NCBI RefSeq assembly: GCF_035605935.1
Contig: NZ_DATNGK010000216.1
Coordinates: 25,538 to 89,537 of the forward strand
Direction: 5' to 3'
DNA length: 64,000 bases
Source of the DNA: Actinocrinis sp035605935
GTDB lineage: Bacteria > Actinomycetota > Actinomycetes > Streptomycetales > Catenulisporaceae
Below the pieces are notes generated by a model that made no database searches, had not been told where the DNA came from, and worked only from the letters and a program-made list of their open reading frames with translations. The position numbers and the translations under genes were made by a program. Shown here in pieces: positions 53,741 through 62,766 of this stretch (positions are counted from its first letter, which is position 1; every line of letters begins with the position of its first letter).

Positions 53741-54886
53741 CTACCGCTGGTCGGCGAAATATTCGGCGACTCTCTGCAGGCCCTGCTGCAGCATGGGAAC
53801 ATCCGCTGCGAAGGAGAAGCGCAGATGACCCTCGCCGCTTGGCCCGTACTCCGCTCCGGGGCGAATCAGCACTCCTGCGCTGCGCAACTGCGCGGCGAGT
53901 TCAGTGGATTGGATGGGAAGGCTGTAGCGGGCAAAGGCGTAGAACGTGCCTTCGGGAAGTTGGGCGGTGAGCTCTGGAATCCCGGCCAGCCTCTCGAAGA
54001 GCATGTCCCGCCGCTCGCGGTAGGCGGCAACCATCGGTGCGGCCAGGACCGAACCCCGGTCCAGAGCCACGAGAGCGGCACGTTGGACTGCGGCGTTAAG
54101 GGAACCGTTGAACGTACGGTGCACCCGTCCTGCAGCAGCGATCAGGTCTGTCGGTCCGGCGAGCCAGCCGAGGCGCCAGCCAGTCATGGCGTAAGTCTTG
54201 GAGAAAGTCTGACAGTAGATGGTGCGGGGTCGCAGTTCGTCGAGGGAAACGGCGGAGTGGAAGATATCGTCTTGGAAAACGATCGCGCTGTATGCCTCGT
54301 CCGACAAAACCAAAGTGTCAGTGCGGTGCAGTGCTTCGGCTAGCGCCTGGAGCTCAGTCCTGGTGTGGACGACGCCTGTCGGATTGCACGGGTTGGAGAA
54401 GATGACGAGCTTCGCACCGGGAACCGCCTCGCGTAGCGCGTCGAGATCCCAATGGAGATCAGGAGCAGGTGGCACCCACACGGGAACTGCGCCCGCGAGC
54501 TGGACGAGATCGCCGTACAAGGAGTAGCAAGGTTCCGGAATGACGACTTTGTCGCCGGGGTCGACGGCAGCGATGATGGCTGAGGCGAGCGCTGCGGTGG
54601 CACCATGTGTGACCAGGATCTGCTGGCTCTGATAGCGGTGGCCGGCGAGCGCCGAGACAGCGTCAGCAAGTGCGGAACGCAGCTGAGGATCACCGTGCTG
54701 GTCCACATAGTGGGTGGCCCCGGATCGCAGCGCGGCCGCAGCCGCGGCGACAACCGGTCCGGGAGTGTCGAAATCGGGTTCCCCCATTGCGAGGGACACC
54801 ACGCCGGCCGGGGCTGGGCCCAGCGCGGGCCGCAGCGAGTGGCGTTCGACCCGTGCCACTGCGGAGGACGGGATGAAGGAGCTCAT
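53741..54886 (-). CDS. PLP-dependent aminotransferase class I/II
   Basis: The 381-aa product has the fold type I motifs: ILVTHGATAALASAI, IFSNPCNPTGVV, LVLSDEAYSAIVFQ and the PLP-lysine loop TFSKTYAMTGWRLGWLAG. A C-terminal Arg for the substrate carboxylate is in EGHLRFSFA. ATG 54886 follows AAGGAC. It lies 82 bp downstream of the RraA-like gene, and the two probably act in one catabolic step series (transamination then aldol cleavage). Confidence 0.93.
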   Translation of the reverse strand: MSSFIPSSAVARVERHSLRPALGPAPAGVVSLAMGEPDFDTPGPVVAAAAAALRSGATHYVDQHGDPQLRSALADAVSALAGHRYQSQQILVTHGATAALASAIIAAVDPGDKVVIPEPCYSLYGDLVQLAGAVPVWVPPAPDLHWDLDALREAVPGAKLVIFSNPCNPTGVVHTRTELQALAEALHRTDTLVLSDEAYSAIVFQDDIFHSAVSLDELRPRTIYCQTFSKTYAMTGWRLGWLAGPTDLIAAAGRVHRTFNGSLNAAVQRAALVALDRGSVLAAPMVAAYRERRDMLFERLAGIPELTAQLPEGTFYAFARYSLPIQSTELAAQLRSAGVLIRPGAEYGPSGEGHLRFSFAADVPMLQQGLQRVAEYFADQR

Positions 54887-54968
54887 GATCAGTCCTTGTG
54901 CCGAAGATGTTCGCGGAACAATCTGACGGTGCGGCCGTGCCTAGCCGAGGTCGGCCACCGCTCAGGCT

Positions 54969-55619
54969 CTAGTGCCGTGCGGCGGGCACTTCGCGGATGC
55001 GGGTGCGCAACTGCTCCTCGAAGTGCCGGATCTCAGCAAGACGCTGCAGTACGGACGAAACTTGCGCTTGTGGCACCACGGCCACACCGTCGCCATCGGC
55101 GACCACGAGATCCCCCGGGGCGACCACAAGGCCACCACACGCGATGGTGCCGCCGATGGCCCCGGGGCCGCTCTTGGTGGGGCCGGCTGGGGTGATGGTC
55201 TTCGCCCAAAGCGGCAGGCCGAGTTCCGCGATGGCTTCGGCGTCACGCACCGCACCGTCGACGACGACGCCCACGACTCCCCGCTGCACGCAGATCTCGG
55301 CGAGCAGGTCGCCGAAGACCGCTCGCGTGTCGGCGCCAAGGCCGTTGATCACCAGCACGTCGCCTGGCGTGACGTCATCGAGACCGCGATGGATCGCCAG
55401 GTTGTCGCCTTCCCGCGTGAGGATCGTGAAGGCGGGACCGACACACCGCGCACCCCGCCACTGCGCGCGGATCGCCGGGTTCATCAGGCCGAAGCGGTCC
55501 ATCCCATCCCCGACGGTGGCGGCCGGGAACTGCTCGAACGCGGCGACCACATCGGGAGCGGGGCGCGGCCAGTTGCTCACCAGGACGTGGCAGTTGTCGG
55601 ATGCGGCCTCGATGAACAC
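54969..55619 (-). CDS. RraA-like aldolase/decarboxylase family protein
   Basis: The 216-aa protein has the RraA/HMG-aldolase pattern: TVGDGMDRFGLMNPAIR, PGDVLVINGLG, GDLLAEICVQRGVVGVVVDG then AVRDAEAI (the G-X20-R-D metal and pyruvate site). It is more likely a 4-hydroxy-4-methyl-2-oxoglutarate-type aldolase than an RNase E inhibitor. GTG 55619 follows GAGGGAG. It is divergent from the TetR regulator, which may control it. Confidence 0.88.
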   Translation of the reverse strand: MFIEAASDNCHVLVSNWPRPAPDVVAAFEQFPAATVGDGMDRFGLMNPAIRAQWRGARCVGPAFTILTREGDNLAIHRGLDDVTPGDVLVINGLGADTRAVFGDLLAEICVQRGVVGVVVDGAVRDAEAIAELGLPLWAKTITPAGPTKSGPGAIGGTIACGGLVVAPGDLVVADGDGVAVVPQAQVSSVLQRLAEIRHFEEQLRTRIREVPAARH

Positions 55620-55645
55620 GGGAGCTCCCTCGCTGGCGGCCGATT

Positions 55646-55667
55646 AACTGAGAGGATAGTCTTAGTT
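55646..55667. promoter_or_regulatory. Imperfect inverted repeat AACTGAGA-N6-TCTTAGTT
   Basis: Seven of eight positions pair. It is 27 bp upstream of the RraA-like start and is a candidate operator for the divergent TetR regulator. Confidence 0.35.
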
Positions 55668-55802
55668 CAAGCTAGAATCGGCAGTGATAGGGCTTCGTGT
55701 CAAGCCCTCGGCACGCAGGGGCTCCCCGGATTTTCGTACCAGGATGCGGCATGGGCAGGGCTTGAGTACACAAGCGATCGCTGGCTATCGTTGTCCGCGA
55801 GT

Positions 55803-55818
55803 GAGAGAGAACTCTCTC
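55803..55818. promoter_or_regulatory. Palindrome GAGAGAG-AA-CTCTCTC
   Basis: This perfect 7+7 inverted repeat with a 2-bp spacer lies 29-44 bp upstream of the TetR start. Its position fits an autoregulatory operator. Confidence 0.45.
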
Positions 55819-55846
55819 TAAACTCGGGCATCCACGGGAGGTTCCA

Positions 55847-56473
55847 CTGACCGCCAAGAGCGAGGAGCAACCATCCGCTCGCGGCATGCGCCGCGACGCG
55901 ATCCGCAATCGACGCAAACTCTTGGACGCGACCGGAGAGCTTCTCAGGGAGGGATCCGGGGCGGCGGTCATGCCTGCGATCGCGGAACGAGCCGGGCTCT
56001 CGGTGGCGACTGCGTACCGCTACTTTCCGTCGCTGGACGAGCTGCTGAACGCCTATCTGCTCGGGGTCGTCGTCCAACTGCGTAATTTCAGCCACGACTG
56101 CCCCAAGACAGGGCCGGCGCTGTTCGAGGACGTCGTCCGGGAGTGGGCCCGCCTGCTGCGCCACTACGGTCCCGGCATGATCCAGATCCGGTCGCACACA
56201 GGGTTCCTCACCCGACTGCGACACAACGACGAAGTGATCACCCCGGTCCGTGACACCTGGGAACGCCCGATCCGTACGGTCTTGCGACACCTGGATGTTT
56301 CCGACGAACACTTCGACCACGCGCTGTTCCTGTTCAACATCATGTTCGATCCACGCGAGATCCTCGATCTCATCAACACCGGATTTACCGAGGAAGACGC
56401 TGTCGCCGGCCTGACCTCTGCCTACTACGGCGCCGTCCAAGGCTGGGCGCAAGCCAAGAAGGGAAAGCGTTAG
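55847..56473 (+). CDS. TetR-family transcriptional regulator
   Basis: The product has an N-terminal TetR HTH (RRKLLDATGELLREGSGAAV, MPAIAERAGLSVATAYRYFP) and an all-helical ligand domain. CTG 55847 is proposed as start because GGGAGG lies 5 nt upstream and the extra 13 residues (TAKSEEQPSARG) read like a normal leader. ATG 55886 has a ribosome site only 17 nt away. It is divergent from the RraA/aminotransferase pair and upstream of the sugar ABC operon, so either could be its target. Confidence 0.88.
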   Translation: MTAKSEEQPSARGMRRDAIRNRRKLLDATGELLREGSGAAVMPAIAERAGLSVATAYRYFPSLDELLNAYLLGVVVQLRNFSHDCPKTGPALFEDVVREWARLLRHYGPGMIQIRSHTGFLTRLRHNDEVITPVRDTWERPIRTVLRHLDVSDEHFDHALFLFNIMFDPREILDLINTGFTEEDAVAGLTSAYYGAVQGWAQAKKGKR

Positions 56474-56636
56474 TCCCACACTCCGCGAGCAGCGGACGAC
56501 GGCTCACCGTGCCGCTGAGCTCAGGCCGAAACCGACGTGCCTCCTCACGGCCAACAGGCGTGCGCCTCCCGGTATCGCCGACTCGCGTCGTAGGACCCCG
56601 CCAGGCTGCCGCGGCGATTATCTGGCGCCGAGTGGG

Positions 56637-56665
56637 TTGACAGTCGGCTCCGGCAGCCGCATAGT
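56637..56665 (+). promoter_or_regulatory. Candidate vegetative promoter of the sugar ABC operon
   Basis: A perfect -35 TTGACA is followed after 17 bp by CATAGT. It would leave a leader of about 210 nt before the lipoprotein ATG at 56883. Confidence 0.4.
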
Positions 56666-56680
56666 CGGTTCAACACAAGT

Positions 56681-56821
56681 GAGACCCGAGTCGTAGTTAT
56701 ATGCGGCGATCATCGGTCAGTCTCCAGCCGTCAGAAGAGTGAATGCACTGGTACGGCTACTTCTGCTCGGCGCTGGCAAGCTTGACACTGGACATTGCGC
56801 ACTCAAATCGAGACTCGAGTC
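56681..56821. promoter_or_regulatory. Repeated 12-mer GAGACYCGAGTC, candidate operator pair
   Basis: GAGACCCGAGTC at 56681-56692 and GAGACTCGAGTC at 56810-56821 differ at one base. The second contains the palindrome GACTCGAGTC. Both are downstream of the candidate promoter and may bind a sugar-responsive repressor. Confidence 0.35.
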
Positions 56822-56882
56822 CCAGATAATCCCCAGTCGACGATGACTGTCGCGAGACGGCAGCCAACGGAAGGACTCCCCG

Positions 56883-58184
56883 ATGGCTTCAAGATGGGTG
56901 AAGACCGCGCTGGTGACACTGACTGCCGCCGCCGTGGCCACGGTCACCGCGTGCAGCAGTTCCGGCGCCCCGAACTCGGCCGGTAAGACCGTCACCTTGG
57001 ATTTCTGGGGCTCGGCGATCGGCTACGACAAGAGCGTCGCGCGGTGGAACCAGACCCACTCCGACATCAAGATCAATTATGCGCAGATCGCTGCCGGCAG
57101 TGCCGGTGGGTACGCCAAGATGCAAAACGCCGTCAAGGCCGGCAACGCCCCCTGCCTGGGCCAGGTGGGCTACGACACCCTGCCCGACTTCGTCGTCACG
57201 GGAGCCGCCCAGGACATCTCACAGTACGCCAACGCGGACAAGAGCCAGTTCACGCCATGGACCTGGCAGATGACAGGGTTCGGCGGCAAGGTGTTCGGCA
57301 TCCCGGTCGATGCGGGCCCGGAAGCTCTGTTCTACCGTGCCGACCTGTTCGAACAGTACGGAATCACGCCACCGAAGACATGGAGCGAGTTCGCCGCCGA
57401 CGCGGAAAAGGTCCACGCCGCCAACCCTGCGGCGTACCTCACGACCACGCCCCAGGACGCTTACGATCTGGGCGCGCTGACCTGGCAGGCCGGAGGCAAG
57501 TGGTTCGGCACCGGCGACAACCAGTGGCAGGTGACCATCGACAGTCCGACGACCCGGCAAGTCGCCGACTACTGGCAGGGGCTTCTGGGCAAGCACCTGG
57601 CGACGAGCGAGTCGACGCTGGATACCGCCTGGTTCAAGGACGTGCAGAACGGAAAGGTGCTGTCGCTGGTCAGCGCGGTTTGGGCGGCTCCGCTGATCGC
57701 GCAGGGTTTGCCGGGGCTCTCCGGCAAATGGGCTGTGGCGCCGATGCCCCAATGGACGCCGGGGCAGGCTGCAACCGGCAGCCGCGGGGGCTCCGCGACC
57801 GTGGTGCTGACGGGATGCAAGTATCCGCAGCAAGCAACGGAGTTCGCCGACTGGCTCAGCACGAACTCCGACAGCGTCACGAACCTCATCAAGAACACGG
57901 GCATCTATCCAGCCGCCACGAGTGGACAGGACCTGCCAGCCGTGAACCAGCCGTCAGCGTACTTCGGCGGGCAGAACATCTACCAGGTGTTCAAGACGGC
58001 GGCTGCGAACATCAGCCCGAGCTGGGGATGGGGGCCGACCATGGTTCAGGTCCAGTCGGAGATGAAGCACGGACTGAAGCTGGCGGGCACCGGTCAGGGC
58101 ACGATCCCGCAGGCGGTGACAGCCGTTCAGGCGGACACTGTCACGGCGATGAAGAGCCAGGGGCTGAGTGTCTCGGGTGGCTGA
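56883..58184 (+). CDS. Sugar ABC transporter substrate-binding lipoprotein
   Basis: The 433-aa product starts with a lipoprotein signal and lipobox VTAC (Cys24), followed by a Ser-rich linker and the family-1 solute-binding pattern (VTLDFWGSAIGYDKSVARWN, YGITPPKTWSEFAADAEKVH, ALTWQAGGKWFGTGDNQWQV). It captures an oligosaccharide or glycoside outside the membrane. ATG 56883 follows GGAAGGAC. Two permease genes and a GH2 enzyme follow; the ATPase is missing, so a shared MsiK-type ATPase is expected elsewhere. Confidence 0.93.
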   Translation: MASRWVKTALVTLTAAAVATVTACSSSGAPNSAGKTVTLDFWGSAIGYDKSVARWNQTHSDIKINYAQIAAGSAGGYAKMQNAVKAGNAPCLGQVGYDTLPDFVVTGAAQDISQYANADKSQFTPWTWQMTGFGGKVFGIPVDAGPEALFYRADLFEQYGITPPKTWSEFAADAEKVHAANPAAYLTTTPQDAYDLGALTWQAGGKWFGTGDNQWQVTIDSPTTRQVADYWQGLLGKHLATSESTLDTAWFKDVQNGKVLSLVSAVWAAPLIAQGLPGLSGKWAVAPMPQWTPGQAATGSRGGSATVVLTGCKYPQQATEFADWLSTNSDSVTNLIKNTGIYPAATSGQDLPAVNQPSAYFGGQNIYQVFKTAAANISPSWGWGPTMVQVQSEMKHGLKLAGTGQGTIPQAVTAVQADTVTAMKSQGLSVSGG

Positions 58185-58227
58185 CCCCGTACCGGGCAGC
58201 CGTCAACACCGCGGAAGAGGGCAAGGC

Positions 58228-59181
58228 ATGACGATGACGAACCCCGGCGGCTCCTCCTTCGCCCGTCCTCGGGCGAGCGAAGGAGGAGGACGCGCCCTGA
58301 GCCGGCGACACGACCGTTCCGCGGTGATGTTCCTCATGCCGTTCGGGCTTCTGTTCACGACGATGATGCTCTTGCCGATGGGCTACGCGCTGTACCAGAG
58401 CTTCTTCAAGGTCCAGCGAAGCGGACTAGGACTTCAGCCTGCCGCAAAGGTCTTCGCCGGCCTCGGGAATTACGTGACAGCGGTGCGCGACAGTGCGTTC
58501 ATGTCCTCGCTCCTGCGCGTCTTCATGCTCGGCGTCGTACAGGTGCCGGTGATGTTGGGCCTGGCCCTGGCTCTCGCACTGCTTCTGGACTCGCGCAGCG
58601 CCGCTTTCAAGAGGACGTTCCGCCTGACTTACTTCATGCCGTACGCGCTCCCGGGCGTGATCGCGGCGATCATGTGGTCCTTCCTGTACGAACCGAGTGT
58701 CAGCCCGTTCACCGCGGGCTTGCGGCATCTCGGGCTGAACGTGAACTTCCTGTCAGGAAACTTGGTGCTGGGGTCGATCGGCAACATGATCACGTGGGGC
58801 TGGACCGGCTTCAACATGCTGATCATCTACTCTGCGCTCCAAGCGATCCCGGGCGAGCTCACGGAGGCTGCGGTGATGGACGGCTGTGGTGCCTGGCGCG
58901 TCGCGTGGCACATGAAGATTCCGGCTGTACGGCCGGCACTCATCCTCACGACCGTGTTCTCCATCATCGGTACCGCGCAGTTGTTCAATGAACCCCAGGT
59001 CCTCCAACAAGTCGCTCCAACGATCTCCCCCTCCTACACGCCGATCATGGCTGCGCAGCAGGCCGCGGATATTAACGACTACAACTACGCCGCTACCGAG
59101 TCCGTCATTCTTGCGCTGCTGACCTTCGTGCTCTCCTTCGGGTTCCTGAAATTCGCTCAGCGGAAGGGAGACTCCGAATGA
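58228..59181 (+). CDS. Sugar ABC transporter permease (MalF-like)
   Basis: The 317-aa membrane protein has six helices and the EAA loop EAAVMDGCGAWRVAWHMKIP near residue 220, which contacts the ATPase. ATG 58228 has a GGAAGAGG-type site upstream. It overlaps the second permease by 4 bp. Confidence 0.93.
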   Translation: MTMTNPGGSSFARPRASEGGGRALSRRHDRSAVMFLMPFGLLFTTMMLLPMGYALYQSFFKVQRSGLGLQPAAKVFAGLGNYVTAVRDSAFMSSLLRVFMLGVVQVPVMLGLALALALLLDSRSAAFKRTFRLTYFMPYALPGVIAAIMWSFLYEPSVSPFTAGLRHLGLNVNFLSGNLVLGSIGNMITWGWTGFNMLIIYSALQAIPGELTEAAVMDGCGAWRVAWHMKIPAVRPALILTTVFSIIGTAQLFNEPQVLQQVAPTISPSYTPIMAAQQAADINDYNYAATESVILALLTFVLSFGFLKFAQRKGDSE

Positions 59182-60077
59182 GTTCCGTCACGTCCTCCGC
59201 ACCAAATGAGAGCAGGAGCGCCGGGGCTGCGCGGTCACCGCTTCGGGCTCCACTGGTAAGTCGGACAGGCGTGTTCGTAGTGATGGCGCTGTTCGCCATC
59301 TACACCCTAGTCCCGGTCTGGTGGCTGCTGGTGAGCGCCACTAAAAGTGAGGGAAATCTGTTCACGACGAGCTCACTCTGGTTTTCCCATGTCGACGTGT
59401 GGGCCAACATCCGCGAAGTCTTCAACGAGCAGAACGGCATCTTCGCGCACTGGATCGTGAACAGCGTCATCTACAGTGCCGTCGGGGCAGCGCTGAGTAC
59501 CGTCCTGTCTGCAATGGCCGGATACGCCTTGGCGAAATACTCGTTCCGCGGCCGCGACCTCGCATTCAACATCATCCTCGGCGCCGTGCTGATCCCGGCG
59601 ACCATGTATGCCCTCCCCCTGTACCTGCTGTTCAGCGAGGTGCACCTGGTCAACACCTACTGGTCGGTGCTCCTGCCCAGCGTGGTGAGCCCCTTCGGGG
59701 TCTATCTGTCGCGGATCTACGCTGCTGCCTCGATCCCGGGTGACGTGATCCAAGCAGGCCGCGTCGATGGGGCGAGCGAGGCTCGCATCTTCTGGCGGAT
59801 CGCCGTCCCGATCATGTCGCCCGCACTCGTCACCGTCTTCCTCTTCCAGTTCGTCACCATCTGGAACAACTACCTGCTGCCTCTGCTCATGCTCAACAAC
59901 GACAAGCTACAGCCGGTCACGGTCGGCTTGGCGAGCTGGCGGGAGGAGTTCAACCAGGGAATTCCATACAACCTCACGATCACTGGGGCCTTCTTGTCGG
60001 TCGTTCCATTGATCATCGCCTTCCTGGTCCTCCAGAGATTTTGGCGCGCCGGCCTTGCCGCGGGAAGCGTGAAATAA
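59178..60077 (+). CDS. Sugar ABC transporter permease (MalG-like)
   Basis: The 299-aa product has six helices and the EAA-type loop QAGRVDGASEARIFWRIAVP followed by IMSPAL. ATGA overlap with the MalF-like gene shows translational coupling, so the two should form a heterodimeric pore. Confidence 0.93.
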   Translation: MSSVTSSAPNESRSAGAARSPLRAPLVSRTGVFVVMALFAIYTLVPVWWLLVSATKSEGNLFTTSSLWFSHVDVWANIREVFNEQNGIFAHWIVNSVIYSAVGAALSTVLSAMAGYALAKYSFRGRDLAFNIILGAVLIPATMYALPLYLLFSEVHLVNTYWSVLLPSVVSPFGVYLSRIYAAASIPGDVIQAGRVDGASEARIFWRIAVPIMSPALVTVFLFQFVTIWNNYLLPLLMLNNDKLQPVTVGLASWREEFNQGIPYNLTITGAFLSVVPLIIAFLVLQRFWRAGLAAGSVK

Positions 60078-60110
60078 GCAGCCGACGCAGGCTTCCGGGA
60101 AGGACTGTCA

Positions 60111-62585
60111 ATGATCCGCGTTCCATTCAACGACGCCTGGCACGTCGGCCCTCTCGTGTCTGTCCACGAAGCGATCGCACCTGCCACCACCGAGGCGACA
60201 GAGGTTTCCCTGCCCCATGACGCCATGCTGATGGGCGGGCGTTCCATCAAGGACTCCGACGGACCTCCGACAGCCTACTTCCGCCATGGAAAGTGGACCT
60301 ACGAGAAGCGTTTCCCCGTTCCGGAGACGTGGAGACAGAAGCGCATCGCCTTCGAGTTCGAGGGGGTTTACCGCGATGCCATGGTGTACATCAACGGCGC
60401 CCTCGCCGGGCAGTGGGCGAACGGATACTCTCGCTTCCACGTAAGAGCAGACGATTACTTGGAGTACGGCCAGACCAATGCGGTCCGGGTGGACGCGACG
60501 GCTTGCCAAGACTCCCGCTGGTATTCGGGAGGCGGCATCTACCGCCCCGTCAGCCTGCTCGTCGGAGGACTCGTCCACATCACTCCCACCGGCGTGAGGC
60601 TGACGACACCGGACATCGACGACGGCCTCGCCACGGTGGTCGCATCCACCGAGATCGCCAACGAGGACATCCGCACCCGTGCGGTCGAGGTACGCCTTGA
60701 GATCGCTGACGCTGCGGGGAAGGTCGTGGCCTCGGACCACTCCCCGGTGACGCTCGTACCCGGCGAGACGATCGCTGCCCGTCAGCGGGTATACCTGCGA
60801 CAACCGTCCCTGTGGAGTGTCGACTCACCGCATCTCTACCACGTGACCGTTCGCCTCCTCGATACCGACGGCCAGACCGATGAAGCCTGCACCCATTTCG
60901 GCATCCGCACCGTGACCGTCGACCCGTTGCGGGGCCTGCGGATCAACGGTGAGGCGGTCAAACTTCGCGGCGGGGCGGTACATCACGACAACGGGGTCCT
61001 CGGCGCGGCGGACTTCACCGACGCCGCCGACCGGCGGGTGCGGCTGCTCAAAGCCGCGGGCTTCAACGCCCTTCGCTCGGCACACAATCCGATGAGCGTC
61101 GCCATGCTCGAGGCCTGCGATCGCCATGGCATGCTTGTCATGGACGAACTCTTCGACGTCTGGACAGTCCCGAAATCGGGTGACGACTATTCGCGCAGTT
61201 TCCCACAGTGGTGGGAACGCGACGTCGATTCGATGGTGGCGAAGGATTTCAACCATCCCAGCGTTGTCATGTACTCGATCGGCAACGAGATCATTGAAGC
61301 CGGAACAACAAACGGTGCCCGCTGGGGCCGGCGCCTGGCTGATCGGGTACGCGCACAGGACCCTCACCGCCTGGTCACTCACGCACTCCAGGGCATGTAC
61401 ATCGCCCGTGACAAGATTCCCGCGCTGAAAGCCGAGCTGCAACCGGATGCCACTCCCATCCGAGGCCTGAACGACTACCTGGGCCAAGTGACACATCTGA
61501 TCGACGCCCTGATGGCCTCCCCAGTCGTCGGTGAGCGGCTCGAAGAGCCCGCCTCCGTCCTGGATGTGGTGGGCCTCAACTACGGTGAGAGCCGGTACGT
61601 TCTGGACAAGGATGCCTTTCCTAACCGCGTGGTCGTGGGCTCGGAGACCTTTCCAACGAAGATCGACCAGCTATGGAAGCTTGTGACCGAGAACGCTCAT
61701 GTCATCGGCGACTTCACCTGGACGGCATGGGACTTCCTCGGCGAGGTCGGTACCGGCCGACACGTCTATCCCGAGGACCAGCAAGTGCACCGTGCACCGT
61801 ATCCCTGGCTTACAGCTGAGTGCGGGGACATCGACATCATCGGACAGCGCCAACCGATCTCGTACTACCGCGAGATCGTGTTCGGTCTCACCACCACGCC
61901 CTACCTCGCGGTGCGCCGCCCCCGACAGGATGGCTACGTCATCAAGCCCAGAGCATGGACCTGGTCCGATGTCTCACCCAGTTGGACGTTCGACCTGCCC
62001 CTCGACTCGCTGCTCCATGTCGAGGCGTACGCAGCGGCGGACGAGGTCGAGTTCCGGCTCAACGGCGTCACCGTCGCAACCGTGCCGGTTGGTACCGCTC
62101 GGGACTTCGTTGCCGAAGCGGATGTGCCCTACAAGCCCGGTGTGCTGGAGGTCGTGGCATACCGCGACGGAGTCGAGACGGGACGCTCGGGGCTCTGCAG
62201 CGCTGGCGAGCCCATGTGCTTGAAGCTGGACGCGGACCGCAGCGAAGTCCCCGCCGATCCTCAGCGGTTGGTCCATATCGAGATCTCTCTCATCGACGAG
62301 GAGGGCGTGGTCAACCCGAACCGAGACACAAGGGTCACCCTCGAGGTCGACGGTCCCGGAGTACTCCAGGGATTCGGCAGCGCAGCCCCATCGACCGAGG
62401 AGAGCTTCCTTGACGCCGACACCACCTCGTTCGACGGGCGGGCCCTGGCGATCGTCCGAGCCACCGGGGAGAGCGGACGAATCACCGTCACAGCCAAAGC
62501 TCAGGGTCTCCCACCGACATCGGTCGAGATCGGCGCTGTCCAGTCCAGCACGTCCTCAGTCACCGGCCGTCGCTCGGTGTGCTAG
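60111..62585 (+). CDS. Glycoside hydrolase family 2 (beta-galactosidase-like)
   Basis: The 824-aa enzyme has the GH2 order: a jelly-roll sugar-binding domain (residues 40-165, KRIAFEFEGVYRDAMVYING), an immunoglobulin-like domain, a TIM barrel with LRGGAVHHDNGVLGAADF and NALRSAHNPMS, acid/base Glu393 (SIGNE) and nucleophile Glu512 (VGSETFP), then C-terminal beta domains. There is no signal peptide, so it cleaves the imported sugar in the cytoplasm. It lies 33 bp after the permease. Beta-galactosidase, mannosidase or glucuronidase activity cannot be told apart by eye. Confidence 0.92.
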   Translation: MIRVPFNDAWHVGPLVSVHEAIAPATTEATEVSLPHDAMLMGGRSIKDSDGPPTAYFRHGKWTYEKRFPVPETWRQKRIAFEFEGVYRDAMVYINGALAGQWANGYSRFHVRADDYLEYGQTNAVRVDATACQDSRWYSGGGIYRPVSLLVGGLVHITPTGVRLTTPDIDDGLATVVASTEIANEDIRTRAVEVRLEIADAAGKVVASDHSPVTLVPGETIAARQRVYLRQPSLWSVDSPHLYHVTVRLLDTDGQTDEACTHFGIRTVTVDPLRGLRINGEAVKLRGGAVHHDNGVLGAADFTDAADRRVRLLKAAGFNALRSAHNPMSVAMLEACDRHGMLVMDELFDVWTVPKSGDDYSRSFPQWWERDVDSMVAKDFNHPSVVMYSIGNEIIEAGTTNGARWGRRLADRVRAQDPHRLVTHALQGMYIARDKIPALKAELQPDATPIRGLNDYLGQVTHLIDALMASPVVGERLEEPASVLDVVGLNYGESRYVLDKDAFPNRVVVGSETFPTKIDQLWKLVTENAHVIGDFTWTAWDFLGEVGTGRHVYPEDQQVHRAPYPWLTAECGDIDIIGQRQPISYYREIVFGLTTTPYLAVRRPRQDGYVIKPRAWTWSDVSPSWTFDLPLDSLLHVEAYAAADEVEFRLNGVTVATVPVGTARDFVAEADVPYKPGVLEVVAYRDGVETGRSGLCSAGEPMCLKLDADRSEVPADPQRLVHIEISLIDEEGVVNPNRDTRVTLEVDGPGVLQGFGSAAPSTEESFLDADTTSFDGRALAIVRATGESGRITVTAKAQGLPPTSVEIGAVQSSTSSVTGRRSVC

Positions 62586-62641
62586 AACGCATTCAGCACT
62601 CCCAAGTCGCAACGACCTCAGAAGATCACCAACGGCGTCCC

Positions 62642-62675
62642 GAATGTGCGACAGAGCCGAATGTGCGACAGAGCC
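62642..62675. repeat. Perfect tandem duplication of 17 bp
   Basis: GAATGTGCGACAGAGCC occurs twice, directly adjacent, in the convergent intergenic region after the GH2 gene. Confidence 0.85.
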
Positions 62676-62700
62676 AACTTCGTTACCGTCCCCTGCCCAC

Positions 62701-62733
62701 TGCCCACCGCCGGTGGTTGGCCGGCGGCGGGCA
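62701..62733. terminator. Hairpin terminator between convergent genes
   Basis: The arms 62701-62713 and 62721-62733 pair at 12 of 13 positions with a 7-nt loop, between the GH2 gene and the convergent beta-helix/lectin gene. Confidence 0.75.
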
Positions 62734-62766
62734 GGTGTGGTGTGTAGGGCGTTGATTGGGATGGAG

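Larger units (their letters stand above)
56474..56882. other. Intergenic region upstream of the sugar ABC operon
   Basis: These 409 bp hold no ORF with coding bias. They contain a promoter-like TTGACA-N17-CATAGT at 56637-56665, a second isolated TTGACA at 56782-56787, and two near-identical 12-mers (56681-56692 and 56810-56821). Confidence 0.6.
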
